Origin: Burkholderia sp. 4M9327F10
GTDB taxonomy: Bacteria; Pseudomonadota; Gammaproteobacteria; Burkholderiales; Burkholderiaceae
DNA length: 56,884 bases
Assembly: GCF_005503145.1 (NCBI RefSeq)
Contig: NZ_SCNV01000058.1
Location: 1 to 56,884, forward strand
Direction: 5' to 3'
Shown: in pieces, positions 27,677 to 36,770 of the stretch
Layout of the letters: every line of letters begins with the position of its first letter
Position numbering within the stretch: position 1 is the first letter of the stretch
The notes under the pieces: generated by a model
Database searches by the model: none
Seen by the model: the letters and a program-made list of their open reading frames with translations, nothing else
Told to the model about the DNA's origin: nothing
Program-made: the position numbers and the translations under genes

Positions 27677-28207
27677 ATGAGACTCACCACGAAAGGCCGT
27701 TTCGCCGTCACGGCGATGATTGACCTGGCTCTGCGCCAGGAGCAGGGCCCGGTGACGCTTGCGGGTATCAGCCAGCGCCAGCATATTTCCCTGTCCTACC
27801 TCGAGCAGTTGTTCGGCAAGCTGCGCCGCCATGAGATCGTGGAGTCGGTCCGCGGGCCTGGCGGCGGCTACAATCTGGCCCGCCGCGCCGAGGATGTGAC
27901 CGTCGCGGACATCATCATCGCCGTGGACGAGCCGCTCGACGCCACCCAATGCGGCGGCAAGGGCACCTGCGAAGGCACCAAACAGCACGACGGCCACTGC
28001 ATGACGCACGAGCTGTGGTCCACCCTGAACCAGAAGATGGTCGAGTACCTGGATTCGGTCTCGCTGAAGGATCTGGTCGACCAGCAACGCTCGCGCGAAG
28101 GCGCGCCGGCCGTGCTGCGCGACCGCCGCAACGAGGCGCCGGCGGCGGAACCCGCCCGGGTCGTGCCGCGCGGGCCGAATTCCGTTTTCAACATGGCCGG
28201 TTCATAG
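27677..28207 (+). CDS. iscR: Fe-S cluster assembly transcriptional regulator IscR
   Basis: A 176-aa Rrf2-family regulator. The winged helix starts at MRLTTKGRFAVTAMIDLAL, and the recognition region LSYLEQLFGKLR is present. The three cluster-ligand cysteines lie in CGGKGTC...HC near residues 92-104, and the conserved His is also present. With a [2Fe-2S] cluster it represses the isc operon. The two sites at 27609-27660 fit autoregulation. The C-terminal 30 residues are an Arg/Pro-rich tail typical of beta-proteobacterial IscR. Confidence 0.97.
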   Translation: MRLTTKGRFAVTAMIDLALRQEQGPVTLAGISQRQHISLSYLEQLFGKLRRHEIVESVRGPGGGYNLARRAEDVTVADIIIAVDEPLDATQCGGKGTCEGTKQHDGHCMTHELWSTLNQKMVEYLDSVSLKDLVDQQRSREGAPAVLRDRRNEAPAAEPARVVPRGPNSVFNMAGS

Positions 28208-28272
28208 AGCGCTGCAAGTCAGGCGAACTTGAAACCCAGAAGCCAGAGCAATGATGTCCCCCGGAGCGATTC

Positions 28273-29496
28273 ATGAATAACGACATTCCCCACCTGCCCA
28301 TTTACATGGACTACAGCGCCACGACCCCGGTCGATCCGCGCGTGGTGGACAAGATGATTCCGTACCTGCGCGAGCAGTTCGGCAACCCGGCATCGCGCAG
28401 CCACTCGTATGGCTGGGATGCGGAGCGTGCGGTGGAAGAAGCGCGCGAGAACGTCGCTGCGCTGGTGAACGCCGACCCGCGCGAAATCATCTGGACCTCG
28501 GGTGCAACGGAGTCGGACAACCTGGCTATCAAGGGTGCGGCGCACTTCTACAAGAGCAAGGGCAAGCACATCATCACGGTGAAGACCGAGCATAAGGCTG
28601 TGCTCGACACCTGCCGCGAACTCGAGCGCGAAGGCTTCGAAGTCACGTATCTGGACGTCAAGGAAGACGGCCTGATCGACCTGGAGGTGTTCAAGGCCGC
28701 GCTGCGCCCGGACACGATCCTGGTGTCGGTGATGTCGGTGAACAACGAGATCGGCGTGATCCAGGACATCGAGGCGATTGGCGAGATTACCCGCGAAAAG
28801 GGCATCATTTTCCACGTCGACGCCGCTCAGGCGACCGGCAAGGTGGAGATCGACCTGCAAAAGCTGAAGGTCGACCTGATGTCGTTCTCGGCCCACAAGA
28901 CGTATGGCCCGAAGGGCATCGGCGCGCTGTATGTGCGCCGCAAGCCGCGTATCCGTATTGAAGCGCAGATGCACGGCGGCGGTCACGAGCGCGGCATGCG
29001 TTCGGGCACGCTGGCCACGCACCAGATCGTCGGCATGGGCGAAGCGTTCCGCATTGCGCGCGAAGAAATGGCAACGGAGAACGAGCGCATCCGCATGCTG
29101 CGCGACCGTCTGCTGCGCGGCCTGCAGGACATGGAAGAAACCTACGTGAACGGCGACATGGAAAAGCGTGTGCCGCACAACCTGAACATCAGCTTCAATT
29201 TCGTCGAAGGCGAGTCGCTGATCATGGCCGTGAAGGATGTCGCCGTGTCGTCGGGTTCGGCGTGCACGTCGGCGTCGCTGGAACCGTCGTACGTGCTGCG
29301 CGCCCTTGGCCGCAACGACGAACTGGCGCACAGCTCGATCCGCTTCACGGTGGGCCGTTTCACGACGGAGCAGGACGTCGATTACGTGATCAACCTGCTG
29401 AAGACCAAGATCTCGAAGCTGCGCGATCTGTCGCCGCTGTGGGAAATGTACAAGGACGGGATCGATATTTCGACGATCCAGTGGGCGGCGCACTAA
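28273..29496 (+). CDS. iscS: Cysteine desulfurase IscS
   Basis: A 407-aa PLP enzyme that takes sulfur from cysteine and passes it to IscU and other acceptors. The N-terminus IYMDYSATTPVDPRV is typical. The PLP-binding Lys is in SFSAHKTYGPKG, and the persulfide Cys is in SSGSACTSASLEPS near residue 331. The C-terminal acceptor-docking segment ends DISTIQWAAH. The length is standard for group I desulfurases. It is the second gene of the isc operon. Confidence 0.98.
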   Translation: MNNDIPHLPIYMDYSATTPVDPRVVDKMIPYLREQFGNPASRSHSYGWDAERAVEEARENVAALVNADPREIIWTSGATESDNLAIKGAAHFYKSKGKHIITVKTEHKAVLDTCRELEREGFEVTYLDVKEDGLIDLEVFKAALRPDTILVSVMSVNNEIGVIQDIEAIGEITREKGIIFHVDAAQATGKVEIDLQKLKVDLMSFSAHKTYGPKGIGALYVRRKPRIRIEAQMHGGGHERGMRSGTLATHQIVGMGEAFRIAREEMATENERIRMLRDRLLRGLQDMEETYVNGDMEKRVPHNLNISFNFVEGESLIMAVKDVAVSSGSACTSASLEPSYVLRALGRNDELAHSSIRFTVGRFTTEQDVDYVINLLKTKISKLRDLSPLWEMYKDGIDISTIQWAAH

Positions 29497-29585
29497 TCGG
29501 GCGGACTGCGAAGTCTGACTGCGACACCACACTGGGCGAAACATCGCATCCGAATGCAGGTTGAAACGAATCAAGGAGTGTAATC

Positions 29586-30002
29586 ATGGCTTATAGCGAC
29601 AAGGTTCTGGACCATTACGAAAATCCGCGCAACGTTGGTTCCTTCGCCAAGGACGACGACGCAGTCGGTACCGGCATGGTCGGCGCGCCGGCTTGCGGCG
29701 ACGTGATGAAGCTGCAGATCCGCGTGGGCGCGGACGGCATCATCGAAGACGCGAAGTTCAAGACCTATGGCTGCGGTTCGGCCATTGCCTCGAGCTCGCT
29801 CGTCACCGAATGGGTGAAGGGCAAGACGCTCGATCAGGCCATGGAAATCAAGAACACGCACATCGCCGAAGAACTGGCGCTGCCGCCGGTCAAGATCCAC
29901 TGCTCGATCCTCGCGGAAGACGCGATCAAGGCAGCCGTGGCTGACTACAAGCAGCGTCACGGCGAAACCGCGGAAGCGGGCGAAAAGCAACAGGTCGCCT
30001 GA
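29586..30002 (+). CDS. iscU: Fe-S cluster scaffold protein IscU
   Basis: A 138-aa scaffold on which [2Fe-2S] clusters are built. All three ligand cysteines are present: GAPACGDVMK, KTYGCGSAIAS and KIHCSILAEDA. The key Asp follows the first. LPPVK, the HscA recognition motif, is at about residue 99, which matches the hscA gene downstream. A strong AAGGAG ribosome-binding site lies before ATG 29586. Confidence 0.98.
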   Translation: MAYSDKVLDHYENPRNVGSFAKDDDAVGTGMVGAPACGDVMKLQIRVGADGIIEDAKFKTYGCGSAIASSSLVTEWVKGKTLDQAMEIKNTHIAEELALPPVKIHCSILAEDAIKAAVADYKQRHGETAEAGEKQQVA

Positions 30003-30137
30003 AGCGCAGTTCAAAGCGCGAATGAAGCAGGGCAGCGGGCAACGCAGCATGAGTGTGCAGCCCGGCATGAACGATATTGAATGCAGGCAGGGCGGCAGCG
30101 CGCATGAAACATGCAGCGCTGCCCAATGAGAAACGCT

Positions 30138-30461
30138 ATGGCAATTACGTTGACCGAGAAGGCAGCAAATCACGTCCAGAAATTCCTGACCCGGCGCGGC
30201 AAGGGTGTCGGGCTGCGTCTGGGCGTGCGCACGACCGGATGCTCGGGCTTGGCCTACAAGCTCGAATACGTGGACGAACTCGCGCCTGAAGATCAGGTGT
30301 TCGAGTGCAACGGCGTCAAGATCATTGTCGACCCTAAGAGCCTCGCCTATATCGACGGCACGGAACTCGACTTCGCACGTGAAGGGCTGAACGAAGGCTT
30401 CAAGTTCAACAACCCGAATGTGAAAGACGAGTGCGGCTGCGGCGAATCCTTCCGCGTCTGA
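30138..30461 (+). CDS. iscA: A-type Fe-S carrier protein IscA
   Basis: A 107-aa A-type carrier. The three conserved cysteines are at the usual places: TTGCSGLAY near residue 35 and CGCGESF at the C-terminus. It receives clusters from IscU and delivers them to apo-proteins. The start MAITLTEKAA at 30138 fits the family. Upstream in-frame codons from 30111 lack support. A terminator-like hairpin follows after 25 bp. Confidence 0.97.
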   Translation: MAITLTEKAANHVQKFLTRRGKGVGLRLGVRTTGCSGLAYKLEYVDELAPEDQVFECNGVKIIVDPKSLAYIDGTELDFAREGLNEGFKFNNPNVKDECGCGESFRV

Positions 30462-30485
30462 GTGGTTTGAGTCCGCGCGAAGCGG

Positions 30486-30512
30486 AAAAAAGGCGGCGCG
30501 GGCCGCCTTTTT
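30486..30512 (+). terminator. Terminator-like hairpin inside the isc operon
   Basis: AAAAAGGCGGC (30487-30497) pairs with GCCGCCTTTTT (30502-30512) around a 4-nt loop and ends in a T-run. It lies between iscA and hscB. It could reduce expression of the chaperone/ferredoxin half of the operon relative to iscRSUA. Confidence 0.8.
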
Positions 30513-30595
30513 AATTTGCCGTACCCTATGTCGCATTTTGTTTTGCCTCTGAAACTGCAAGCCAGAAGCGCTTTTTGAACGGATCACATCATTCG

Positions 30596-31123
30596 ATGGC
30601 CTCGCTGAACGATAGCCACTTCGACCTGTTCGACCTGCCGGCGCAATATGCGCTCGACGCCGGTGCGCTCGATCATGCGTATCGCACGGTGCAGTCGCAG
30701 GTTCACCCCGATCGCTTCGCGGCAGCGGGCGATGCGCAAAAGCGCATTGCCATGCAATGGGCAACGCGCACGAACGAGGCGTATCAGACCCTGCGCGATC
30801 CGTTAAAGCGGGCGACCTATCTGTTGTCGCTGCGCGGCATCGATGTCGGCGCGGAGAACAACACAGCGATGGAGCCGGCGTTCCTGATGCAGCAGATGGA
30901 GTGGCGCGAAGGCATCGAAGACGCGGCGGCGGCGAAGAATGTCGACGCGCTCGATGCCTTGCTTGCCGAATTGCGCGAAGAGGAACGGGTGCGCTTTACG
31001 AAACTCGGCGCGCTGCTCGATAGCGGCGCGAACCAGGCAGCGGGCGAGGCGGTGCGTCAGTTGATGTTTATCGAGCGTGTGGCGGCGGAAATCGGCACGC
31101 AGATCGAGCGGCTCGACAACTGA
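30596..31123 (+). CDS. hscB: Fe-S cluster co-chaperone HscB
   Basis: A 175-aa J-domain protein. The HPD motif appears as QVHPDRFA near residue 37, and the C-terminal three-helix bundle that binds IscU follows. It presents IscU to the Hsp70 HscA and stimulates its ATPase. ATG 30596 (MASLNDSHFDLFDLP) is the family start. The gene lies 134 bp after iscA, beyond a terminator-like hairpin, so it may have its own promoter. Confidence 0.96.
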   Translation: MASLNDSHFDLFDLPAQYALDAGALDHAYRTVQSQVHPDRFAAAGDAQKRIAMQWATRTNEAYQTLRDPLKRATYLLSLRGIDVGAENNTAMEPAFLMQQMEWREGIEDAAAAKNVDALDALLAELREEERVRFTKLGALLDSGANQAAGEAVRQLMFIERVAAEIGTQIERLDN

Positions 31124-31277
31124 GGCGAACGAATGCAAGCCAAACCGGAGCCGCGAACTTAAGGCGCGAATCCAGGACCGAAGCAGATCCGGACGCCACG
31201 ACCGCAAGCCGTAGCCTTCAACCCAGCAACGCGAACCATTCAGGACGGGGCCGAACGATCCCCGAAGAAGATCTCAG

Positions 31278-33149
31278 ATGGCTTTACTGCAAATCTCCGA
31301 ACCAGGCATGGCGCCCGCGCCGCATCAGCGGCGTCTCGCGGTCGGTATCGATCTCGGCACCACCAATTCCCTCGTTGCCGCCGTCCGTAGCGGCGTGCCC
31401 GACGTGCTGCCCGACGAGGACGGCCACGTGCTGCTGCCGTCGGTGGTGCGCTATCTGGAGAAGGGCGGCCGCCGCATCGGCCGTACCGCCAAGGCGGAAG
31501 CGGCGAGCGATCCGCGTAATACGATCGTCTCGGTCAAGCGCTTCATGGGCCGCGGCAAGAGCGAAGTCGAGGGGGCCGAAAACGCCCCGTACGATTTCAT
31601 CGACGCGCCGGGCATGGTGCAGATCCGCACCGTTGACGGCGTGAAGAGTCCGGTCGAAGTGTCGGCGGAAATTCTCGCCACCTTGCGGCAGCGCGCGGAA
31701 GATACGCTTGGCGACGACCTGGTCGGCGCCGTGATCACCGTGCCGGCCTATTTCGACGAAGCCCAGCGCCAGGCCACCAAGGACGCGGCGCGTCTGGCCG
31801 GCCTGAACGTGCTGCGCCTGCTCAACGAGCCGACGGCGGCGGCGATTGCCTATGGCCTCGACAACGGCTCCGAAGGCCTCTACGCCGTGTATGACCTCGG
31901 CGGCGGCACCTTCGACCTGTCGATCCTCAAGCTCACCAAGGGCGTGTTCGAAGTGCTCGCGGCGGGCGGCGATTCGGCGCTCGGCGGCGACGACTTCGAT
32001 CACGCGCTCTACCGTCATGTGCTCGAGCAGGCCGGCGTCGCGCCGCAGGCGCTGGCTCCCGAAGACGTGCGGATGCTGCTCGACAGCGTACGCGTGGCCA
32101 AGGAGGCGCTCTCGGATGCGCCACTGGCAACCCTGCAGGCGACCCTCTCGAACGGCGCCAGGCTCGATCTGGCAATCGACGAGGGCACGTTTGAAGCGAT
32201 CACGCAGGCACTCGTGCAGCGCACGCTTGGACCGACCAAGAAGGCGCTGCGCGACGCCAAGGTGACGACGAAAGAAATCAAGGGTGTGGTGCTGGTGGGC
32301 GGGGCGACCCGCATGCCGGTGATCCGCCGCGCGGTCGAGGCGTTCTTCGGCCAGCCGCCGCTGACCAATCTCAACCCGGACCAGGTGGTTGCGCTCGGCG
32401 CGGCGATCCAGGCCGACCTGCTGGCCGGCAACCGCGGCGCCGACGGCGACGACTGGCTGCTGCTCGACGTTATCCCGCTGTCGCTCGGGGTGGAGACGAT
32501 GGGCGGTCTGACCGAGAAGATCATTCCGCGCAACTCGACCATTCCGGTCGCCCGCGCGCAGGACTTCACGACCTTCAAGGACGGCCAGACTGCGATGGCG
32601 ATTCACGTCGTGCAGGGCGAACGCGAACTGGTGGCGGACTGCCGCTCGCTCGCGCGCTTCGAGTTGCGCGGCATTCCGCCGATGGCGGCCGGCGCGGCGC
32701 GCATTCGTGTGACCTATCAGGTCGACGCGGACGGCCTGCTGTCGGTGTTCGCCCGCGAGCAGCTTTCGGGCGTGGAGGCGTCGGTGGTGGTGAAGCCGTC
32801 GTATGGCCTTGCCGATGACGACATCGCCAGAATGCTCGAAGACAGCTTCAATACCGCCGAAGTCGATATGCGCGCCCGCGCGCTGCGCGAGGCGCAAGTC
32901 GAGGCGCAACGGCTGATCGAAGCCACGGACGCGGCGCTCGCGGCCGATGCCGAATTGCTCGACGAAGCCGAGCGCGCTGAACTCGACGCGCTGCTTGCGG
33001 CCTTGCGTCAGGTGGCGCAAAGCGATGACGCGGACGCGATCGAAGCGGCTACGAAGACGCTCGCCGAAGGCACCGACGAATTCGCCGCCCGCCGCATGAA
33101 CAAGGGCATTCGCCGCGCGTTGGCGGGCCGCAAACTCGACGATATCTGA
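31278..33149 (+). CDS. hscA: Fe-S cluster assembly chaperone HscA (Hsp70)
   Basis: A 623-aa specialised Hsp70. The ATPase domain has AVGIDLGTTNSLVA, LRLLNEPTAAAIAYG, YDLGGGTFDLSIL and VVLVGGATRMPVIR. The substrate-binding domain begins after about residue 385, and a helical lid ends AGRKLDDI. With HscB it releases clusters from IscU by binding its LPPVK loop. It lies 154 bp after hscB. Confidence 0.98.
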   Translation: MALLQISEPGMAPAPHQRRLAVGIDLGTTNSLVAAVRSGVPDVLPDEDGHVLLPSVVRYLEKGGRRIGRTAKAEAASDPRNTIVSVKRFMGRGKSEVEGAENAPYDFIDAPGMVQIRTVDGVKSPVEVSAEILATLRQRAEDTLGDDLVGAVITVPAYFDEAQRQATKDAARLAGLNVLRLLNEPTAAAIAYGLDNGSEGLYAVYDLGGGTFDLSILKLTKGVFEVLAAGGDSALGGDDFDHALYRHVLEQAGVAPQALAPEDVRMLLDSVRVAKEALSDAPLATLQATLSNGARLDLAIDEGTFEAITQALVQRTLGPTKKALRDAKVTTKEIKGVVLVGGATRMPVIRRAVEAFFGQPPLTNLNPDQVVALGAAIQADLLAGNRGADGDDWLLLDVIPLSLGVETMGGLTEKIIPRNSTIPVARAQDFTTFKDGQTAMAIHVVQGERELVADCRSLARFELRGIPPMAAGAARIRVTYQVDADGLLSVFAREQLSGVEASVVVKPSYGLADDDIARMLEDSFNTAEVDMRARALREAQVEAQRLIEATDAALAADAELLDEAERAELDALLAALRQVAQSDDADAIEAATKTLAEGTDEFAARRMNKGIRRALAGRKLDDI

Positions 33150-33332
33150 GCAAGCGGCGGGGCGGGGTAGCACAGGCGGTCCCGATTGCAACGGGCATGC
33201 CCAATGAAAGCCGCTCCAGCAGCCTTGCCCCTCGACGACTCACGTGACGCGTGTCAAAAACGCGCGCGTCACCAGTAAAATGACACGGAGCCAGTTCGCC
33301 GGCGGCCGTGCCCCAGACCTAACGGAAATCGT

Positions 33333-33674
33333 ATGCCTCAAATCGTTGTGCTGCCCCATATCGAACTGTGCCCCGAAGGCGCGGTGATCGATGCTGTGCC
33401 GGGCAAGAGCATCTGCGACAATCTGCTGGAACACGGCATTGAAATCGAGCACGCCTGCGAGAAATCGTGTGCGTGCACGACCTGCCACGTCGTCGTGCGC
33501 GAGGGTTTCAATGCGCTCACGCCGTCTGAAGAAGACGAGGACGATCTGCTCGACAAGGCGTGGGGTCTGGAACCCGAGTCGCGCCTGTCGTGCCAGGCGA
33601 TGGTGCCGGCCGACCAGGATCTGGTCGTTGAAATCCCGCGTTACTCGATCAACCACGCGAAGGAAAATCACTAA
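33333..33674 (+). CDS. fdx: ISC system [2Fe-2S] ferredoxin
   Basis: A 113-aa ferredoxin of the adrenodoxin-like ISC type. The four cluster ligands are in HACEKSCACTTCHVVV (C-x5-C-x2-C) near residues 42-51 and in SRLSCQAMV near residue 88. It supplies electrons for cluster assembly on IscU. iscX starts 15 bp later. Confidence 0.97.
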   Translation: MPQIVVLPHIELCPEGAVIDAVPGKSICDNLLEHGIEIEHACEKSCACTTCHVVVREGFNALTPSEEDEDDLLDKAWGLEPESRLSCQAMVPADQDLVVEIPRYSINHAKENH

Positions 33675-33689
33675 CAGGAGCGCGCAGCC

Positions 33690-33887
33690 ATGAAGTGGAC
33701 CGACACGCAAGACATTGCGATGGCCCTCACCGACAAGCACCCGGAAGTGGACCCGCAGCAGATCCGCTTCACCGATCTGCACCGTTGGGTGACGGAGCTG
33801 GAAGGCTTCGACGACGATCCGAACCGGTCGAACGAGAAGATTCTCGAAGCGATCCAGGCCGCATGGATCGAGGATGCGGATTATTGA
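33690..33887 (+). CDS. iscX: Fe-S cluster assembly protein IscX
   Basis: A 65-aa acidic protein that binds IscS and modulates it, possibly as an iron-dependent regulator. Typical IscX features are MKWTDTQDIAMAL at the start, FTDLHRWVTELEGF in the middle and an acidic end (IEDADY). It is the last gene of the operon and is followed by a strong terminator. Confidence 0.96.
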   Translation: MKWTDTQDIAMALTDKHPEVDPQQIRFTDLHRWVTELEGFDDDPNRSNEKILEAIQAAWIEDADY

Positions 33888-33914
33888 GCAGGGCAGGGCT
33901 TGAACGGCTCTGAA

Positions 33915-33953
33915 AAGCAAAAAGGCGATTCCGGTGGAATCGCCTTTTTGCTT
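33915..33953. terminator. Terminator of the isc operon
   Basis: An 18-bp perfect stem, AAGCAAAAAGGCGATTCC (33915-33932) with GGAATCGCCTTTTTGCTT (33936-33953), and a 3-nt loop. It serves both iscX on the plus strand and the convergent gene on the minus strand. Confidence 0.9.
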
Positions 33954-33998
33954 GGTGCGCCGTATGGTCTGGTATGCCTTCGCTTCGCTAATCTCGGC

Positions 33999-34715
33999 TT
34001 AGCCCGCGACGAGCGTGCCGTTCTCGATTCGAACGTGCTCGCCTTGCTGGAACGGCGGCGCTTCGTGGTACGTGAAGTAGCGGTTCTTGCCGCTTTCCAT
34101 GCGCACGTGGACCGAGTAAGCGGTGGTGCTGCGCAGATGCTTTTCGACCGAGTTGCCGGCAAAGCCGCCGCCGACCGCGCCTAGCACCGTCATCGCGGCG
34201 CGCCCTGTGCCGCCGCCGAACTGGTTGCCGATCAGACCGCCGGCCACCGCACCGCCCACTGCGCCGATACCGGTGCCATGACCTTCCTGACGGACTTCCG
34301 AGATCGCCACTATGGTGCCGCAGCTAGCGCAATAGGCCGGCTGAGGGGCTGGCTGCTGTGCATACTGGGCCGGTTGAGCCGGTGGCTGCTGCGCGTATTG
34401 CGGCTGTGCGGGGACCGGCGCCGTCGGGGCAGGCTGTGCTTGGGCTTGTGCCTGAGTCTGTGGCTGAGGCGCCTGCGACTGCTGTTGCTGCGTGTAGGTA
34501 TTCGGATTGGCCGGAGCCGCCGAATCGACCACCGCCGCTTGCGAGGCGACCTGCGCGGCCTGGGTCTGGTCCGTTTGCGCGCCGCTGCTCGACGCCTTCG
34601 GGAACAGGCCCGTGACGGCGGCCGTAGCCGCGAGGCTGGCAATGATGACTGCACCTGCCGCGGTTGCGACAAGCGGGTGAATCCGGCGTGGTTGCGTGTT
34701 GTCTGAATTGTTCAT
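33999..34715 (-). CDS. Glycine-zipper 2TM-domain envelope protein
   Basis: A 238-aa protein. An N-terminal membrane segment (VATAAGAVIIASLAATAAV) is followed by about 85 residues of Gln/Pro/Ala-rich linker. It then has a cysteine pair (YCASCGTIV) and a glycine-zipper domain (GIGAVGGAVAGGLIGNQFGG), with a conserved beta tail ending NGTLVAG. It resembles SlyB/17-kDa-antigen-type proteins but is anchored by a helix rather than a lipobox. The role is probably in envelope integrity, which is inference. ATG 34715 follows GGAGGT. A longer frame to 34889 lacks support. Confidence 0.85.
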   Translation of the reverse strand: MNNSDNTQPRRIHPLVATAAGAVIIASLAATAAVTGLFPKASSSGAQTDQTQAAQVASQAAVVDSAAPANPNTYTQQQQSQAPQPQTQAQAQAQPAPTAPVPAQPQYAQQPPAQPAQYAQQPAPQPAYCASCGTIVAISEVRQEGHGTGIGAVGGAVAGGLIGNQFGGGTGRAAMTVLGAVGGGFAGNSVEKHLRSTTAYSVHVRMESGKNRYFTYHEAPPFQQGEHVRIENGTLVAG

Positions 34716-35086
34716 ATTGACCTCCGTCTGGAGCAGAGTCGAATTGGTTTTTTCAAGACAAAGTGTCTGACAGTTCGATTCGCGCCGGGTTTCAATTTGT
34801 AACCAGTTCTGTAGCGTTCGCTGATATGCGGGCAGCGAGGGCGTGGCGAGGGTGGCTTGAACCCTGATTTCGTGAGCCTGTGACAGCATCGGGCCCCAAC
34901 ATTGGGCATCTTGCCCTGAGAGTCTTTTACCGATAGTTACAAACTGTCAGCCAGCGCGACCCGTCAGGAAGGCGCATGCCATGCGGATCGCCTCGCGTTG
35001 GCCGCCGGAATGAAAAACGCCCGGCGGTGAGCCGGGCGTCGGGTTCTGCTGGCAGATCTCGCCGTGGATCGGCGCGATCAGCACGC
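34716..35086. other. Intergenic region between the glycine-zipper gene and lysS
   Basis: This 371-bp stretch holds the lysS terminator (35013-35040). The promoter of the glycine-zipper gene should be here too, but I see no strong match. There is no recognisable gene. Confidence 0.5.
35013..35040 (-). terminator. Terminator of lysS
   Basis: Read on the minus strand, GACGCCCGGC and GCCGGGCGTT form a stem around a 5-nt loop and end in a T5 run. It lies about 45 bp after the lysS stop. Confidence 0.8.
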
Positions 35087-36613
35087 TCAGTCTTCGCGGC
35101 GCAGATGCGGGAACAGGATCACGTCGCGAATGCTCGGGCTGTCGGTCAGCAGCATGACCAGACGGTCGATGCCGATGCCGCAACCGCCTGCCGGCGGCAT
35201 GCCGTACTCGAGCGCGCGGATGTAGTCGGCGTCGTAGAACATCGCTTCCTCGTCGCCCGCGTCCTTCTGGTCGACCTGCTTCTTGAAGCGCGCGGCCTGG
35301 TCTTCCGGATCGTTCAGCTCGGAGAAGCCATTGGCGATTTCACGGCCCGTGATAAACAGCTCGAAACGCTCGGTGATGCCCGCGACCTTGTCCGAGGCGC
35401 GCGCGAGCGGCGACACTTCGATCGGGTAGTCGATGATGTAGGTCGGTTCCCACAGTTGCGATTCGGCGGTTTCTTCGAAGAGCGCCAGTTGCAGCGCGCC
35501 CACGCCGGCGTTCAGGAACTGCGGCTGCGACGCGTCCACACCGAACTTCTTCAGTTCGGGGCGCAGGAACGCGGCGTCGGCCAGTTGCGCGTCGGTGTAT
35601 TGCGGCGCGTACTTCTGGATGGCCTGGGTGATCGTCAGACGGTGGAACGGCTTCGCCAGATCCAGTTCGCGGCCCTGATAGCTGATCGTCGCGGTGCCGA
35701 GCGCGTCAATCGCGGCCTGGCGGATCAACTGTTCCGTGAAGTCCATCAGCCACTGGTAATCGGTGTAGGCCGCGTAGAACTCGATCATCGTGAATTCCGG
35801 ATTGTGGCGCACCGAAACGCCCTCGTTACGGAAATTCCGGTTAATCTCGAACACACGCTCGAAGCCGCCCACCACCAGGCGCTTCAGGTACAGTTCCGGC
35901 GCGATGCGCAGGAACATCTGCATATCGAGCGCGTTGTGATGCGTGACGAACGGCTTCGCAGCGGCACCACCCGGGATCGGGTGCAGCATCGGCGTTTCGA
36001 CTTCCATGAAGTCGGCTTCGGCCATGAACTTGCGGATCGACGACATGGCCTTGGTGCGCGCCACGAAGGTCTTGCGCGTTTCCGGCGTGACGATCAGGTC
36101 GACGTAACGCTGGCGGTACTTCATTTCCTGGTCGGCGAGGCCGTGGAACTTGTCCGGCAGCGGGCGCAGCGACTTCGACAGCAGGCGCAGCTCGGTACAA
36201 CGCACCGAGAGTTCGCCCTTGTTGGTGCGGAACAGCACGCCACGCGCGGCGACGATATCGCCCATGTCCCACTTCTTGAACGCGTCGTAGGTTTCCTGGC
36301 CGACGTCCGCGGGCGTGATGAAGAACTGGATCTGACCCGAACCGTCGCGCACGGTCGCAAAGCTCGCCTTGCCCATCACGCGCTTCAACATCATCCGGCC
36401 GGCCACCGCAACTTCGAGCGGATTCGCTTCGAGCGTGTCCTTATCGGTTTCGGCGTATTGCGTCTGCAGGTCTTCCGCGTGATGCGTGGGGCGGAAGTCG
36501 TTCGGATAGGCGACGCCCTGTTCACGCAGCTCGCGCAGCTTTTCGCGGCGCTCGGCGATGATCTTGTTTTCGTCCCCCTCGGGCGCGGCGTTCGTCTGGA
36601 TCGGTTCGGTCAT
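35087..36613 (-). CDS. lysS: Lysyl-tRNA synthetase, class II
   Basis: A 508-aa enzyme that charges tRNA-Lys. The N-terminal OB-fold anticodon-binding domain includes VAVAGRMMLKRVMGKASFAT. The class II catalytic core follows with motif 2 (FRNEGVSVRHNPEFTMIEFY) and motif 3 (GCGIGIDRLVMLLTD). The length is normal. ATG 36613 (MTEPIQTNAAPEGDEN) is chosen by homology. prfB lies 157 bp upstream in the same direction, as in many proteobacteria. Confidence 0.98.
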   Translation of the reverse strand: MTEPIQTNAAPEGDENKIIAERREKLRELREQGVAYPNDFRPTHHAEDLQTQYAETDKDTLEANPLEVAVAGRMMLKRVMGKASFATVRDGSGQIQFFITPADVGQETYDAFKKWDMGDIVAARGVLFRTNKGELSVRCTELRLLSKSLRPLPDKFHGLADQEMKYRQRYVDLIVTPETRKTFVARTKAMSSIRKFMAEADFMEVETPMLHPIPGGAAAKPFVTHHNALDMQMFLRIAPELYLKRLVVGGFERVFEINRNFRNEGVSVRHNPEFTMIEFYAAYTDYQWLMDFTEQLIRQAAIDALGTATISYQGRELDLAKPFHRLTITQAIQKYAPQYTDAQLADAAFLRPELKKFGVDASQPQFLNAGVGALQLALFEETAESQLWEPTYIIDYPIEVSPLARASDKVAGITERFELFITGREIANGFSELNDPEDQAARFKKQVDQKDAGDEEAMFYDADYIRALEYGMPPAGGCGIGIDRLVMLLTDSPSIRDVILFPHLRRED

Positions 36614-36770
36614 GATGAGTCGGTGTTCGGAGTGGCCTGCATGCGGGTGGGCCGCATGGGGTTGCCTGCTGCTCGACGTTGGGACTGCGTGCGGCAGGCG
36701 CTTGAAAGATGCGGCGCGGCAAACCATGCCGCGCCGGCGCGCTAAATTGCGTCTGTTACTCGCGTCGCTC

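Noticed and set aside
31284..33191. Minus-strand open frame of 635 codons opposite hscA
   Set aside because: Antisense shadow of hscA.
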